This document shows positions 26,847 to 36,775 of a DNA stretch of 64,000 nt, piece by piece. How positions within the stretch are numbered: position 1 is the first letter of the stretch; every line of letters starts with the position of its first letter. Where the stretch lies: assembly GCF_030408855.1 (NCBI RefSeq), contig NZ_CP047358.1, positions 1,612,001 through 1,676,000 of the forward strand, written 5' to 3'. Both the position numbers and the translations under genes were made by a program. The notes beneath the pieces were generated by a model that saw only the letters and a program-made list of their open reading frames with translations, was not told where the DNA came from and made no database searches. The stretch comes from Corynebacterium glaucum (GTDB taxonomy: Bacteria; Actinomycetota; Actinomycetes; Mycobacteriales; Mycobacteriaceae).

Positions 26847-29270
26847 TTACCCCGCCCGCTGCGCAAGCACCCGTCCGGTCGCGGTGTCACATTCGGCGAG
26901 TTCTGCCGGTGTGCCCTCGGCGACCACTTGCCCGCCGTCGTTACCGGCGCCGGGACCCATCTCGATGACGCGATCCGCCTGCGCTATCACCGAGAGGTCG
27001 TGCTCGACCACGATTACGGTCTGCCCCGCATCGACGAGACCGTTGAGCTCCTTGACCAGCAAGGCCACATCTGCGGGATGGAGGCCAGTGGTGGGCTCGT
27101 CGAGCAGGTACACGGTGTGTCCTCGGCGCGAGTTGCGGGAGCGTTGCAGCTCGGTCGCCAGTTTGATGCGCTGCGCTTCGCCGCCGGACAGTTCCGGAGC
27201 ACCTTGCCCCAACCGCAGGTACCCCAGACCCACAGCTTGCAGGGTTTCGACAGCGCGGCGGATCCTCGGCTCGTCGGCGAACTCATCTGCGGCCTCGTCG
27301 ACGGTCAGGTTGAGTACATCCGCGATGTTCAGACCCTCCCAGGAGACTTCAAGCGTCTCGTCGTTGTATCGGGCGCCATTGCAGTCCGGACAGGTGGTGT
27401 AGGAACCGGGCAAGAACACCAGCTCCACCTCGATCTTGCCGGCGCCGCCGCATGTCGGGCACTGCCCCTGCTTCACGTTGTAGGAAAACCGCGACACGGT
27501 CCATTTACGGTCCTTCGCCTCGGTGGTGTCCGCGAAGAGTTTGCGCACGCCGTCGAAGAGCCTCGTGTACGTCGCCAGCGTCGAGCGCGGAGTGCGCCCG
27601 ATCGGCTTCTGGGTGATCTGCACGACGCGGTTAACCGCGTCGAAGCCCTCGCGCTTGTCGACGGTCCATCCGGTCTCCCCCGTTGTCGCCTCCGACTCGG
27701 CCTCGTCGTTGTCCTCATCTACGACTGCCGACGCAGCTTCGCGCACTACACCAGCGAGCACGGTGCTGACCAACGTGGATTTGCCTGAGCCGGACACACC
27801 GGCCACAGCGGTGAACTGCCCGAGCCCAAACTCAACGTTCAGCCCTTGAATAGAGCGGGCCTCCACACCGGACAGCGTCAGGGTGCCAGCAGCGGACCGT
27901 GGGTCGTCGTTAAGCGTGAGAGTGCGATTGGCCAGCGCCGTCGCAGTGGGCGCATCCCCGGAGTATTCGCTGGTGGGCCCGGAGTAGACAACCTCCCCGC
28001 CTCGTTCGCCGGCGAGCGGGCCGACATCGACGAGCCAATCAGTTTGCGCGACGAGTTCCATGTCGTGCTCGACCAGGAGCACGGAGTTGCCAGCGTCGAT
28101 GAAGCGTCGGCAGATGTCGAGCACCGCTCCGCGCTCGGCAGGGTGAAGTCCGGCGGACGGCTCGTCAAGCACGTATGCCACGCCGAATAGGCCGGACCGC
28201 AGCTGCGCTGACAAGCGGATGCGTTGCAGCTCACCGGCGGAAAGCGTTGGCGCGGGGCGATCCAGGCTCAGGTGAGCGAGACCGAGGTCGAGCGCCGACT
28301 CCAGCGCCGGCAGGATCTGCTTCAGCAGCAGGTCTTCGGCGGAGCCTGTTTGGGGCTTCTGCGCTGCAAGGATCTCGTGGACACGGTCCAGTGGGAGGGC
28401 GCCGAGCTCGTCGATAGGCATGCCGGCGTAGGTGACCTTGAGCGCCTCGGGGTTGAGGCGCCGACCGTTGCACGTCTCGCAAACGCGCGATTCCATGTAG
28501 GATAGCACACGTTTGCGCAGCGTGTCCGACTGAGTTTCTGCGAGCGTGTTGGTCAAGTAGGACGCGACCGAACGCCATGTGCCCTCATAGTTGCGTTGAA
28601 TCTGGTCGGCGCCGCGCAGGGGCTTGACGGTGACCACGGGGCGCTCGTCAGTGAAGAGGATCCACTCGCGGTCCTTCTTCGACAGGTCCTGCCATGGGGA
28701 ATCGAGGTCATAGCCAAGCGTTTGCAGGATGTCGTGGAAGTTCTTGCCTGCCCAGGCTCCTGGCCAAGCAGCGATGGCGCCGCCCTCGATCGACAGCGTC
28801 GGGTCTGGGACCATCGACTGCTCGGTCGGCTCGTGCACCACCCCAGTGCCCTGGCATGTCGGACACATGCCCTCGGGCGTGTTGGGCGAGAACGAGTCGG
28901 AGTAAAGCCCCTTCGGATTGTCGCCGGCACGCGAGTACAACAGGCGGATGCTGTTGGACAGCGCGGAGACCGTCCCCACCGTTGAGCGCGCCCCGCCGCC
29001 GGAAGTGGATTGCTCGAGAGCCACGGTCGGTGGCAGTCCTTTCACTGAGCCCACCTGCGGGTCCACTGCAGCGCCGATGAGGCGACGCGCGAAAGGCGCT
29101 ACCGATTCTAAGTAGCGCCGCTGCCCCTCGCCGTGAATGGTGCCAAACGCCAGGGAGGACTTGCCCGAGCCGGATACCCCAGTTACCGCCACGAGCTGGC
29201 CGCGCGGAATGTCTACATCTACGTTGCGCAGATTGTGAAGGTGGGCATCACGGATCTCAATGTCAGCCAT
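26847..29270 (-). CDS. UvrA-like ABC protein (short, class II UvrA/DrrC type)
   Basis: The 807-residue protein has two ABC domains: GVSGSGKSSLAFGTIHGEGQ and GVSGSGKSTLVSTVLAG (Walker A), SAGELQRIRLS and LSGGEAQRIKLA (signatures), and zinc motifs CPTCQGTG and CPTCGGAG with CPDC. It is about 140 residues shorter than housekeeping UvrA and has a degenerate first signature. This fits UvrA2/DrrC paralogues linked to drug or DNA-damage tolerance. ATG at 29270 is chosen; pyk ends 15 nt upstream, so they may share a transcript. Confidence 0.88.
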   Translation of the reverse strand: MADIEIRDAHLHNLRNVDVDIPRGQLVAVTGVSGSGKSSLAFGTIHGEGQRRYLESVAPFARRLIGAAVDPQVGSVKGLPPTVALEQSTSGGGARSTVGTVSALSNSIRLLYSRAGDNPKGLYSDSFSPNTPEGMCPTCQGTGVVHEPTEQSMVPDPTLSIEGGAIAAWPGAWAGKNFHDILQTLGYDLDSPWQDLSKKDREWILFTDERPVVTVKPLRGADQIQRNYEGTWRSVASYLTNTLAETQSDTLRKRVLSYMESRVCETCNGRRLNPEALKVTYAGMPIDELGALPLDRVHEILAAQKPQTGSAEDLLLKQILPALESALDLGLAHLSLDRPAPTLSAGELQRIRLSAQLRSGLFGVAYVLDEPSAGLHPAERGAVLDICRRFIDAGNSVLLVEHDMELVAQTDWLVDVGPLAGERGGEVVYSGPTSEYSGDAPTATALANRTLTLNDDPRSAAGTLTLSGVEARSIQGLNVEFGLGQFTAVAGVSGSGKSTLVSTVLAGVVREAASAVVDEDNDEAESEATTGETGWTVDKREGFDAVNRVVQITQKPIGRTPRSTLATYTRLFDGVRKLFADTTEAKDRKWTVSRFSYNVKQGQCPTCGGAGKIEVELVFLPGSYTTCPDCNGARYNDETLEVSWEGLNIADVLNLTVDEAADEFADEPRIRRAVETLQAVGLGYLRLGQGAPELSGGEAQRIKLATELQRSRNSRRGHTVYLLDEPTTGLHPADVALLVKELNGLVDAGQTVIVVEHDLSVIAQADRVIEMGPGAGNDGGQVVAEGTPAELAECDTATGRVLAQRAG

Positions 29271-29285
29271 GCCCACCGAGGGTAG

Positions 29286-30713
29286 CTACTGCGGGTTGCG
29301 GGTGTCCTCACCGAGCTGGTGCACGTGGATCGTGTTCGTGGTACCAGCGACCCCCGGCGGGGTACCAGCGACAAGCACCATGGTGTCACCGAGGTTGTAC
29401 TTCTCCACAGAGAGCAGCTGCTCATCAACGGTACGAATCATGTCGTCAGTGGAGTAGACGTCCGGGCACAGGAACGTCTCCACACCCCACGTCACCGCAA
29501 GCTGCGAGCGCACCTGCTGCACCGGAGTGAACACCAGCAGCGGCAGCTCCGGGTGCAACCGGGCGACGCGGCGCGCAGTATCGCCAGAGGTAGTGAACGT
29601 GACAATCGCTTTCGCGTTCAAGCGGTCCGCAATATCATTCGCGGAGTACGACACCACACCTCGCTTTGTGCGTGGAATGTGGTTCAGCGGTGGTACCGAG
29701 CCCATCGTCTCCGCCGAACGCACGATGCGGCCCATTGTGCGCACCACGTTGTGCGGGTCCACACCCACCGAAGTCTCACCGGAAAGCATCACCGCGTCCG
29801 CACCGTCGAGCACGGCATTCGCCACATCGGAAGCCTCGGCGCGGGTCGGTCGGGAGTTCTCGATCATCGAATCAAGCATTTGCGTTGCGACGATCACCGG
29901 TTTCGCATTCTCACGTGCAATCTGAATCACACGCTTTTGCACCAGCGGCACCTGCTCAAGCGGAATCTCCACACCCAAGTCACCGCGGGCAACCATGACC
30001 GCGTCGAAAGCGAGCACGATCGACTCGAGCGCATCGACAGCTTCGGGCTTTTCCAGCTTCGCGATCACGGGGACACGGCGACCGACCTCGTCCATGATCT
30101 CGTGGACCAAGTCGACATCAGACGGGGAACGCACAAAGGAGAGCGCGATCAAGTCGACACCGAGACGCAACGCAAAGCGGAGGTCTTCTTTGTCTTTCTC
30201 ACTCAGCGCCGGCACGGAAATGTTCATGCCCGGAAGCGAAACACCCTTGTTGTTGGAAACGGGGCCGCCTTCGGTCACCTCGCAAACCACATCGTTGCCG
30301 TCGACTTCGAGGCAGACGAGGCCGACCTTGCCATCGTCGACAAGCAAACGATCGCCCGGCTGCGCGTCTTGTGCCAGGTTTTTGTACGTCGTTGACACGC
30401 GGTCGTGTGTGCCTACAACATCATCGACGGTGATGCGGACAACCTCACCAGTCTCCCACACGGTCTTGCCGTCGCCCTCGAAGCGGCCCAGACGGATCTT
30501 CGGGCCTTGCAGGTCTGCGAGGATGCCGACCGCGTGGCCAGTCTCATCGGTCGCCTCGCGCACCCAGCGATAGTTTTGTTCGTGGTCAGGGTAGTCACCG
30601 TGGGAGAAGTTGAGGCGGGCGACATCCATGCCGTCGCGAACAAGTCCCAGAATTGCATCTTTGCTGGCCACAGCCGGGCCGAGCGTACATACGATCTTTG
30701 TTCGTCTATCCAC
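29286..30713 (-). CDS. pyk: Pyruvate kinase
   Basis: Pyk converts phosphoenolpyruvate and ADP to pyruvate and ATP. The 475-residue protein shows RTKIVCTLGPAV, IAKLEKPEAVDAL with the catalytic Lys, MVARGDLGVEIPLEQVP and GADAVMLSGETSVG. The GTG start is 8 nt after a TAGGTT box. lgt lies 72 nt upstream on the same strand. Confidence 0.96.
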   Translation of the reverse strand: MDRRTKIVCTLGPAVASKDAILGLVRDGMDVARLNFSHGDYPDHEQNYRWVREATDETGHAVGILADLQGPKIRLGRFEGDGKTVWETGEVVRITVDDVVGTHDRVSTTYKNLAQDAQPGDRLLVDDGKVGLVCLEVDGNDVVCEVTEGGPVSNNKGVSLPGMNISVPALSEKDKEDLRFALRLGVDLIALSFVRSPSDVDLVHEIMDEVGRRVPVIAKLEKPEAVDALESIVLAFDAVMVARGDLGVEIPLEQVPLVQKRVIQIARENAKPVIVATQMLDSMIENSRPTRAEASDVANAVLDGADAVMLSGETSVGVDPHNVVRTMGRIVRSAETMGSVPPLNHIPRTKRGVVSYSANDIADRLNAKAIVTFTTSGDTARRVARLHPELPLLVFTPVQQVRSQLAVTWGVETFLCPDVYSTDDMIRTVDEQLLSVEKYNLGDTMVLVAGTPPGVAGTTNTIHVHQLGEDTRNPQ

Positions 30714-30721
30714 GTCGTTTA

Positions 30722-30727
30722 AACCTA
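30722..30727 (-). promoter_or_regulatory. Possible -10 box of pyk (leaderless)
   Basis: TAGGTT on the minus strand ends 8 nt before the GTG; there is no Shine-Dalgarno. Confidence 0.4.
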
Positions 30728-30785
30728 GTTCCTGTTGGCGGTTTCCACAGACCTAGCGCGGACAAAGTTGCGCAGTATCGAAGCT

Positions 30786-31772
30786 TTAGTTCCGCGCTTG
30801 CGGCCCGTCTTCCACTTGCCCACCATAGCGCGTTTCGCCCTCACGGTGCGTAGCCGAAGTAGTCCCCGACGCTGTGGGTTGGGCGCTCTCCCCCAACTCT
30901 TTTGGATGCTGCTCGCGGTAGAAACCGGGGTCGACTTCCGCCGGGGTTTCCCTGCCCTTTGGCGCACGGAAGAAAAGGATGAGACCCACGATAAATACGA
31001 TCCCGGAGACCCAAGTGTTCACGCGCAAGCCCAAGATCGTGTTGGCCTCGTCGGTGCGCATGAGCTCAATGAAGAATCGGCCGAAGGTATAGCCAGCGAC
31101 GTAGAGCCACATCACCCTGCCGTGGCCAAGGCGGAACTTTTTGTCGGCCCAAATCAGCACGAAGAAGACGAAGACGTTCCAAATCAGCTCGTACAGGAAT
31201 GTCGGGTGGACACTGGCGATCACTTCACCGGTTGAACTGCCAGTTATCGGCGCGTACTTGCCCGCCTCGTCCACGCGGTAGTACAGGTCTAACGCCCACG
31301 GCACGTCCGTCGGCGCACCGTAAAGCTCTTGGTTGAACCAGTTGCCCAGCCGTCCGATGCCTTGCGCAAGGATGACTCCAGGGGCAAGGGCATCCGCCAG
31401 CGGGAAAAACGGCAACTGCTTGTAACGCATCAACCCCCACAGCGCGAGCGCACCAAGCGCCACCGCGCCCCAGATCCCGAGGCCACCGGCCGAGATGTTG
31501 AACGCCTGCCAAGGGTTTTTCCCTTCACCGAAGTACTTGTCGTAATCCGTGATCACGTGGTACAAACGGCCGCCGATAATGCCGGCAGGAATGCACACAA
31601 TCGCCGCATCCAGCACAGTCTCCGGGTTGCCTCCGCGCTCTGCGTAGCGCCGCATCCCGATTCTCATTCCGACAATGATGCCGGCGATGATGCACAGTGC
31701 GTAGGCACGGATGGGCACGGGCCCGAGGTACCACACACCCTGCGGCGGCGACGGGATGTTGGCCAGGATCAT
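30786..31772 (-). CDS. lgt: Prolipoprotein diacylglyceryl transferase
   Basis: Lgt transfers diacylglycerol to the lipobox Cys of prolipoproteins. The protein (328 residues) is polytopic and has [35 protein letters not shown], and the signature [17 protein letters not shown]. The C-terminus is a charged cytoplasmic tail. ATG at 31772 is chosen; a TTG at 31787 extends it by 5 residues. A TACTGT box lies at 31787-31792. Confidence 0.94.
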   Translation of the reverse strand: MILANIPSPPQGVWYLGPVPIRAYALCIIAGIIVGMRIGMRRYAERGGNPETVLDAAIVCIPAGIIGGRLYHVITDYDKYFGEGKNPWQAFNISAGGLGIWGAVALGALALWGLMRYKQLPFFPLADALAPGVILAQGIGRLGNWFNQELYGAPTDVPWALDLYYRVDEAGKYAPITGSSTGEVIASVHPTFLYELIWNVFVFFVLIWADKKFRLGHGRVMWLYVAGYTFGRFFIELMRTDEANTILGLRVNTWVSGIVFIVGLILFFRAPKGRETPAEVDPGFYREQHPKELGESAQPTASGTTSATHREGETRYGGQVEDGPQARN

Positions 31773-31811
31773 GGTTTCCACGCCCAACAGTATGCCCTAC
31801 GCAAATCAGCC

Positions 31812-32630
31812 CTAGCGGCGCGACGGGCAGGAAGGATGCTGGCCGGCTGCGGCCAATTTGCGGGTCGCCGTAAAAATGTCCTCGCCGCTCATGATGGCCT
31901 CGGCGGCGAGGACAGCGTCGGCACCGCAGGACGCGGCGTCCATTAGGTCGCGCACCCCGCGCACACCGCCTAGTGAGATCTTGATGATTTCACTGGGTAA
32001 CCCGGGCGCGATTTCGGCAAACGCACCGCGCTGCAAATCATTGGTGTCGAAAGTCCAAGAGTTCACCGCAACCACGCTCACACCTGCGGCAAGGGCACGG
32101 TCGGCTTCTTCTGGCGTGCGCACTTCTGCCATCACCACCATGCCGAGCGACTCCGCGCGGTCCAAGAGTGCGCACAACCTCGCCTGCTCCAGGATCCCCA
32201 CCTGCAGCGGAACGGCATCTGCGCCGTAGCAGCGCGCTTCGTGGATCTGGTAGGGGTCCACAATCACATCGCGGCACACCATTGGCAGCTCTACCGCGTC
32301 GCGGGCATCGGCCATGTCGTTCAGCGAGCCGTCGAAACGCAACCTCTCGGTCTGACAAGCGATGAGGTGTGCCCCGCCCTCCTCAATCGCGCGCGCAACC
32401 TCGGCGATGTCACGGCGCTCCACTCCCGTCGGACCGTAGACCGGGGAGTTCAGCTTGATTTCGGCGATGACGCTGCAGCCGTTGCGCAACAGCGCCGCAC
32501 GGGCATCCCGGGTCGGTGCCATCGCGCGCGACCGAGCCTTGATGTCTTGAAATGACACGAGGGCTTCACGCTTGGCGACGTCTCGCAGCACGCCGGCGAC
32601 GACCTCGTTCGCCGCGCTGGGGGCAAGCAT
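31812..32630 (-). CDS. TrpC-like (indole-3-glycerol phosphate synthase family) protein with altered active site
   Basis: The 272-residue TIM-barrel protein aligns with indole-3-glycerol phosphate synthase along its length: CSVIAEIKLNSPVYG, FDGSLNDM, DPYQIHEARCYGADAV. Several catalytic positions differ. Glu57 and Lys59 (AEIK), Glu169 and Asn190 are kept, but the general-acid Lys (KDF motif) is Arg120 (CRDV), and the ESG motif is SLG (219-221). The phosphate-binding Gly-Ser near the end reads AA. It may be a divergent or non-canonical enzyme. ATG at 32630 has GAGG 5 nt upstream; GTG at 32636 is the alternative. Confidence 0.75.
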   Translation of the reverse strand: MLAPSAANEVVAGVLRDVAKREALVSFQDIKARSRAMAPTRDARAALLRNGCSVIAEIKLNSPVYGPTGVERRDIAEVARAIEEGGAHLIACQTERLRFDGSLNDMADARDAVELPMVCRDVIVDPYQIHEARCYGADAVPLQVGILEQARLCALLDRAESLGMVVMAEVRTPEEADRALAAGVSVVAVNSWTFDTNDLQRGAFAEIAPGLPSEIIKISLGGVRGVRDLMDAASCGADAVLAAEAIMSGEDIFTATRKLAAAGQHPSCPSRR

Positions 32631-32704
32631 GACCACCTCGCTTCACGTGTCGGACGCACCTCTACTGAGTTTCAGGGTAGTTGGCGGGCCGTGACATCAT
32701 GAAA

Positions 32705-33364
32705 TCACCCTTTGGAATCGGTATCCGTCGGATCGATGTCTGCGTCGAGAGCGTCCCACATCACGCGGCCCGAATCTGGCCGGGCTTCCATGTCTTCGTG
32801 GATGTGCTCGCGGCGTACCGTTTCCTTCTCGTATTTGTTCTGCTTCGGCGCGTCGGCACCGGGTCGAACGGCTACCATCAACCCACCTACCAGGGCAAGG
32901 GCGCACCCAACCACCGCCAACACGGGTCCGGTACTAGGCACGTCGACAGCGGTTATCTCCGCCCACTGCCCGATCGTATCCCCCGCATTCGGCGATGCCA
33001 CCACCTCCGCGCGGGAAGCCAAAATCGCACGGACGCGTTCTGGATCTGCGCCGCGGATGAGCAGTTGGACAGGTGAGATAGCTACCGCCGCGGCTGCGAT
33101 GGCGCTGACGGCACCGACGATGCGTCGGCCCAGGCGTCGTAAAGCAAAAGCTCCAATCATGCCGACCAGAAGCAATAAGGCGACCGCTGTAGTCTCGAGC
33201 GACCAGCCGGCACCTGTAAGTGAGACGACGCCGTTGCCGCTGAGATCGTCCGTGTAACCTGCGGAAACCCAGGTAAGGCGCGAGGCGATCCACAGCAGCG
33301 CGGCACCGAGGCCAATGAGGGCGGCCCCGGTGCGGCTCAATCCTTTGTCAGTCGGCTGGGTCAC
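32705..33364 (-). CDS. Trp biosynthesis-associated membrane protein (TIGR02234 type)
   Basis: The 219-residue protein has four membrane segments (about residues 12-30, 57-75, 82-102 and 143-163), with [14 protein letters not shown] at the start, matching the actinobacterial Trp-associated membrane protein family. Its function is not established. The C-terminal 50 residues are charged and cytoplasmic. Its start overlaps the hisI stop by 4 nt. Confidence 0.85.
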   Translation of the reverse strand: MTQPTDKGLSRTGAALIGLGAALLWIASRLTWVSAGYTDDLSGNGVVSLTGAGWSLETTAVALLLLVGMIGAFALRRLGRRIVGAVSAIAAAAVAISPVQLLIRGADPERVRAILASRAEVVASPNAGDTIGQWAEITAVDVPSTGPVLAVVGCALALVGGLMVAVRPGADAPKQNKYEKETVRREHIHEDMEARPDSGRVMWDALDADIDPTDTDSKG

Positions 33365-33714
33365 GGGAACAACACGTCCTCATCGAAGCAGGTGCGCGCG
33401 CCAGTGTGACAGGCGCCGCCCGTTTGGGTGACGGTGACAAGCAGGGTGTCGCCGTCGCAATCGAGTGCTACCGCCTCAACGTGCTGAACGTTGCCGGAGG
33501 TCTCGCCCTTGATCCAGTACTCGTCGCGGGAACGCGAATAGTACGTGCCGCGGCGGGTGGCAAGGGTATGGGCGAGCGCGTGATCATCCATCCAGGCCAT
33601 CATGAGGACCTCACCGGTGCCAGCTGCCTGCACAATCGCGGGGACGAGCCCCTGGTCGTTGCGCTTGAGGCGGGCGGCGATCGCCGGGTCGAGCTCGTAG
33701 TCTGCCGGTTGCAT
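33361..33714 (-). CDS. hisI: Phosphoribosyl-AMP cyclohydrolase
   Basis: HisI opens the purine ring of PR-AMP in step 3 of histidine synthesis. The 117-residue protein has [36 protein letters not shown] and ARTCF, with the zinc Cys and His. The HisE pyrophosphohydrolase domain is not fused. Its ATG follows the hisF stop directly (TGAATG). Confidence 0.96.
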   Translation of the reverse strand: MQPADYELDPAIAARLKRNDQGLVPAIVQAAGTGEVLMMAWMDDHALAHTLATRRGTYYSRSRDEYWIKGETSGNVQHVEAVALDCDGDTLLVTVTQTGGACHTGARTCFDEDVLFP

Positions 33715-34488
33715 TCAACGCACCTCGTGGTCCGAGTTTGCGAGTGCTGCCTTCGCTTCGGCGATTGTGACCTCGCCGAAGTGGAAGATCGATGCGGCGA
33801 GCACCGCGTCCGCGCCCGCGTCGACTGCCGGTGGGAAGTGCTCGGCGCTTCCGGCTCCGCCTGAGGCGATCACCGGGATGGAGACGGCCTCGCGCACGAG
33901 ACGGATGAGTTCAAGATCAAAGCCGGACTTCGTGCCGTCGCCGTCCATCGAGTTGAGCAGGATCTCCCCAACGCCCAGGTCCTCGCCGGTGCGCGCCCAC
34001 TCGATCGCGTCGATGCCAGCGGAGCGCGTACCGCCGTGGGTGGTTACCTCGAAACCGCTAGGTTGCGGGGTTGCTCCTTCGGGAACCCGGCGCGCGTCGA
34101 CGGAAAGCACAATGCACTGCGCCCCGAACTCGTCTGCCAGCTCGCGCAGCAGCTGCGGCCGCGAGATCGCGGCGGTGTTCACGCTGACCTTGTCGGCGCC
34201 CGCGCGCAGCAGCTCACGCACGTCGTCCGCCGAGCGCACACCGCCGCCGACCGTGAGCGGGATAAAGACCTGTTCTGCCGTGTGGCGGACGACCTCAAGC
34301 ATCGTGCCGCGTCCCTCCTTCGAGGCGGTGACGTCGAGAAAGGTGAGCTCGTCCGCGCCTTCCTCGCCGTAGCGTTTAGCCAACTCCACTGGATCGCCCG
34401 CATCGCGCAGGTTTTCAAAGTTCACGCCTTTGACCACTCGCCCGTTATCCACGTCGAGACACGGAATGATTCTTACGGCGACGGCCAC
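33715..34488 (-). CDS. hisF: Imidazole glycerol phosphate synthase, cyclase subunit
   Basis: HisF combines PRFAR with ammonia from HisH. The 257-residue barrel shows [18 protein letters not shown] with the catalytic Asp, ITVGGG-like [17 protein letters not shown] with the second catalytic Asp, and [13 protein letters not shown]. It belongs to the hisH-hisA-suhB-hisF-hisI run. Confidence 0.97.
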   Translation of the reverse strand: MAVAVRIIPCLDVDNGRVVKGVNFENLRDAGDPVELAKRYGEEGADELTFLDVTASKEGRGTMLEVVRHTAEQVFIPLTVGGGVRSADDVRELLRAGADKVSVNTAAISRPQLLRELADEFGAQCIVLSVDARRVPEGATPQPSGFEVTTHGGTRSAGIDAIEWARTGEDLGVGEILLNSMDGDGTKSGFDLELIRLVREAVSIPVIASGGAGSAEHFPPAVDAGADAVLAASIFHFGEVTIAEAKAALANSDHEVR

Positions 34489-34521
34489 GGCTTACCCCTT
34501 CGGTTACGCTCCACCGCGCGT

Positions 34522-35328
34522 CTAAGAACGCGGGTGCTGTACCTGCAACATGGTACTCAGCACGGTTGCGTGCGCCGCCGGGGTGCCCACAATCGCGCCG
34601 GTGGAGTCAAGCGTCCACGGGCCGCCCTCGGTGTCCGTGACCACTGCGCCCGCGGATCGCGCGAGTAAGACTCCCGCAGCGTTGTCCCAAATGTGCGGCG
34701 AGAAGCTCACCGCTGCCTGATAAATCCCCAGTGCGACGAAGGCGAGGTCAACCCCAACCGAGCCAGAGATTCGCGGACGCAAATCCGTCTCCGCCAGCGC
34801 GCCGATGAGCGCCAGACGTTGCGAGGCGGGAAAGCGGCGGCGGTCGTCGGAGCCGACCGAGCCGACACCGACCTGAGCCGCCGCGGCTGACTCCTGCCCC
34901 ACCGGGGGCAACACTTCGCCGTTGCAGATCACCGGTCCCCCAGCCACCGCGTGTACTTGGAAGTTGAGCAGCGGGATGTCGATGAACGCCACTACCGGTT
35001 CTCCGCCCATGATCAGCGAAACCAGGATCGCACTGTTCGGGTTGCCGGATGAGTAGTTGGAGGTGCCGTCGATCGGATCGAGTACCCAGCAGGCATCGGG
35101 GTTGAACTTGCCGCCGTGCTCCTCGCCGAAGACGCTGATGCCGGTGGCGCGCTCCAAGTCCTCGCGCAGCATGGCTTCAATGGCTAGATCCGCCTCGGTT
35201 GCGAAATCTCCCGGGCCTTTGCGCAGCGCCGGTGCCGCACCGAGTTCAGAGACAAAGTGCTTGCGCGCCCGCGCCACGGCGTCGGCGGCCACACGCATGT
35301 AGCGCTCAAGCTCCTCGGGGTTCGGCAT
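34522..35328 (-). CDS. suhB: Inositol monophosphatase family protein
   Basis: The 268-residue phosphatase has the metal motifs GEEHGG, DPIDGTSNYSSG and WDNAAGVLLARSAGA. In the his cluster of corynebacteria this position holds an inositol-phosphatase-type gene (impA). It could hydrolyse inositol-1-phosphate or contribute histidinol-phosphate phosphatase activity; the sequence alone does not decide. hisA ends 2 nt upstream. Confidence 0.88.
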   Translation of the reverse strand: MPNPEELERYMRVAADAVARARKHFVSELGAAPALRKGPGDFATEADLAIEAMLREDLERATGISVFGEEHGGKFNPDACWVLDPIDGTSNYSSGNPNSAILVSLIMGGEPVVAFIDIPLLNFQVHAVAGGPVICNGEVLPPVGQESAAAAQVGVGSVGSDDRRRFPASQRLALIGALAETDLRPRISGSVGVDLAFVALGIYQAAVSFSPHIWDNAAGVLLARSAGAVVTDTEGGPWTLDSTGAIVGTPAAHATVLSTMLQVQHPRS

Positions 35329-35330
35329 GC

Positions 35331-36074
35331 CTACTCCGCCACCGCGTCCAACGCCTCACGCAAGGAGAAGCGGCGCTCGTAGAGCGCCTTGCCGATGATC
35401 GCGGAATCGATGCCCTCCTCAACGTAGCGCGACAACTCCACCACGTCGTCAAGTGTTGCGATACCACCGGATGCGGTCACGCGCGCATCGGTTGCGGCGG
35501 AGACATCTCGCAGCAAGTCCACGTTTGGGCCTTCCAGCGTGCCATCCTTGCTCACGTCGGTGACCACGAAGCGGGCACACCCAGCGGCATCGAAACGCTC
35601 GAGCACCTCCCACAGATCCCCGCCGTCCGAGGTCCAGCCATTTCCCTTCGTGCGCCAGGTGCCGTCCTCCTCGCGCACAGCAATGTCGATGGCAACCTTG
35701 TCGCCGTGGCGCGCGATCACCGATTCCGTCCACTGCGGGTTCTGCAGCGCCGCCGTGCCGATGTTCACCCGGCGCGCGCCGGTAGCCAGGGCACGTTCCA
35801 AGGATTCGTCGTCACGTATGCCCCCGGTGAGCTCCACCGCAATGTCGAGCTTGCCGGTGATTTCCGCCATCAGCTCGTGGTTCGAGCCGCGTCCGAATGC
35901 CGCGTCCAAGTCCACAAAGTGCAGCCACTGCGCACCCTGTGACTGCCACTCCAGCGCCGCCTCGAGGGGGGCACCGTACACCTTCTCGGTGCCGGCCTCA
36001 CCCTGATCGAGGCGGACGGCTTGCCCATTCACAACATCGACGGCTGGCAGCAGTTCAAACTTCATGCGCTTCAT
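35331..36074 (-). CDS. hisA: ProFAR isomerase
   Basis: HisA isomerises ProFAR to PRFAR. The 247-residue barrel shows [15 protein letters not shown] with the catalytic Asp, [26 protein letters not shown] with the second Asp, and [12 protein letters not shown]. Many actinobacteria use the bifunctional PriA here; Corynebacterium enzymes are described as histidine-specific (subHisA). ATG at 36074 or 36065 may be used. Confidence 0.95.
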   Translation of the reverse strand: MKRMKFELLPAVDVVNGQAVRLDQGEAGTEKVYGAPLEAALEWQSQGAQWLHFVDLDAAFGRGSNHELMAEITGKLDIAVELTGGIRDDESLERALATGARRVNIGTAALQNPQWTESVIARHGDKVAIDIAVREEDGTWRTKGNGWTSDGGDLWEVLERFDAAGCARFVVTDVSKDGTLEGPNVDLLRDVSAATDARVTASGGIATLDDVVELSRYVEEGIDSAIIGKALYERRFSLREALDAVAE

Positions 36075-36083
36075 GGTAACCGG

Positions 36084-36728
36084 CTACCTTAGCGTCTTCA
36101 CCCAGTTCTCCAGCAGCGCCAGGCCCGCGTCGCCGGACTTCTCTGGGTGGAATTGCGTAGCCCACAACGGGCCGTTCTCCACCGCGGCAACGAACCTGCT
36201 CGGCCCGTGCGTTGCCCAGCTCACCTTGGGGTATGCGATGAACTCGTCGGCCTCCATTACGAACTCGCGCACCCCGTAGGAGTGCACAAAGTAAAAGCGG
36301 GTCTCCGCATTAAGGCCAGCAAACATCGCGCTCTCAGGGTGGATGTCCACAGTGTTCCAGCCCATGTGTGGCAGCACGGGAGCTTCAAGCTTATCGACGA
36401 CCCCGTCCCACTCGCCCAGACCAGGAGTATCCACGCCGTGTTCGACCCCGCGCTCAAACATCACCTGCAAACCCACGCAGATCCCCAGCACCGGACGGCT
36501 GCCAGCCAATCGCTGCCCGACGATGCACGGCCCGCCGACCGCCTCGAGTCCCCGCATGCACGCCGGAAACGCACCGACTCCTGGCACCACCAGACCGTCG
36601 GCCTCGACCGCCACGTGGGGGTCCTGGGTGACCTCGACATCCGCACCGACGCGTTCGATTGCGCGTTGCGCCGAGCGAAGGTTGCCTGCGCCGTAATCGA
36701 GCAATGCCACGCGAGGTTGAGTACTCAT
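36084..36728 (-). CDS. hisH: Imidazole glycerol phosphate synthase, glutaminase subunit
   Basis: HisH supplies ammonia to HisF. The 214-residue protein has [20 protein letters not shown], the nucleophile in [13 protein letters not shown], and the catalytic His in [10 protein letters not shown]. The usual GICLGMQ is slightly changed. The ATG is 8 nt after TAAACT, so this half of the his cluster has its own promoter, needed because an opposite-strand gene separates it from hisDCB. Confidence 0.96.
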   Translation of the reverse strand: MSTQPRVALLDYGAGNLRSAQRAIERVGADVEVTQDPHVAVEADGLVVPGVGAFPACMRGLEAVGGPCIVGQRLAGSRPVLGICVGLQVMFERGVEHGVDTPGLGEWDGVVDKLEAPVLPHMGWNTVDIHPESAMFAGLNAETRFYFVHSYGVREFVMEADEFIAYPKVSWATHGPSRFVAAVENGPLWATQFHPEKSGDAGLALLENWVKTLR

Positions 36729-36736
36729 GGTGTGTG

Positions 36737-36742
36737 AGTTTA
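36737..36742 (-). promoter_or_regulatory. -10 box of hisH (leaderless)
   Basis: TAAACT on the minus strand ends 8 nt before the ATG; it lies in the short divergent gap to the SUKH gene. Confidence 0.5.
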
Positions 36743-36775
36743 GCGCTTAGCCGAACGTCCACCGAAGGAGCGGAA

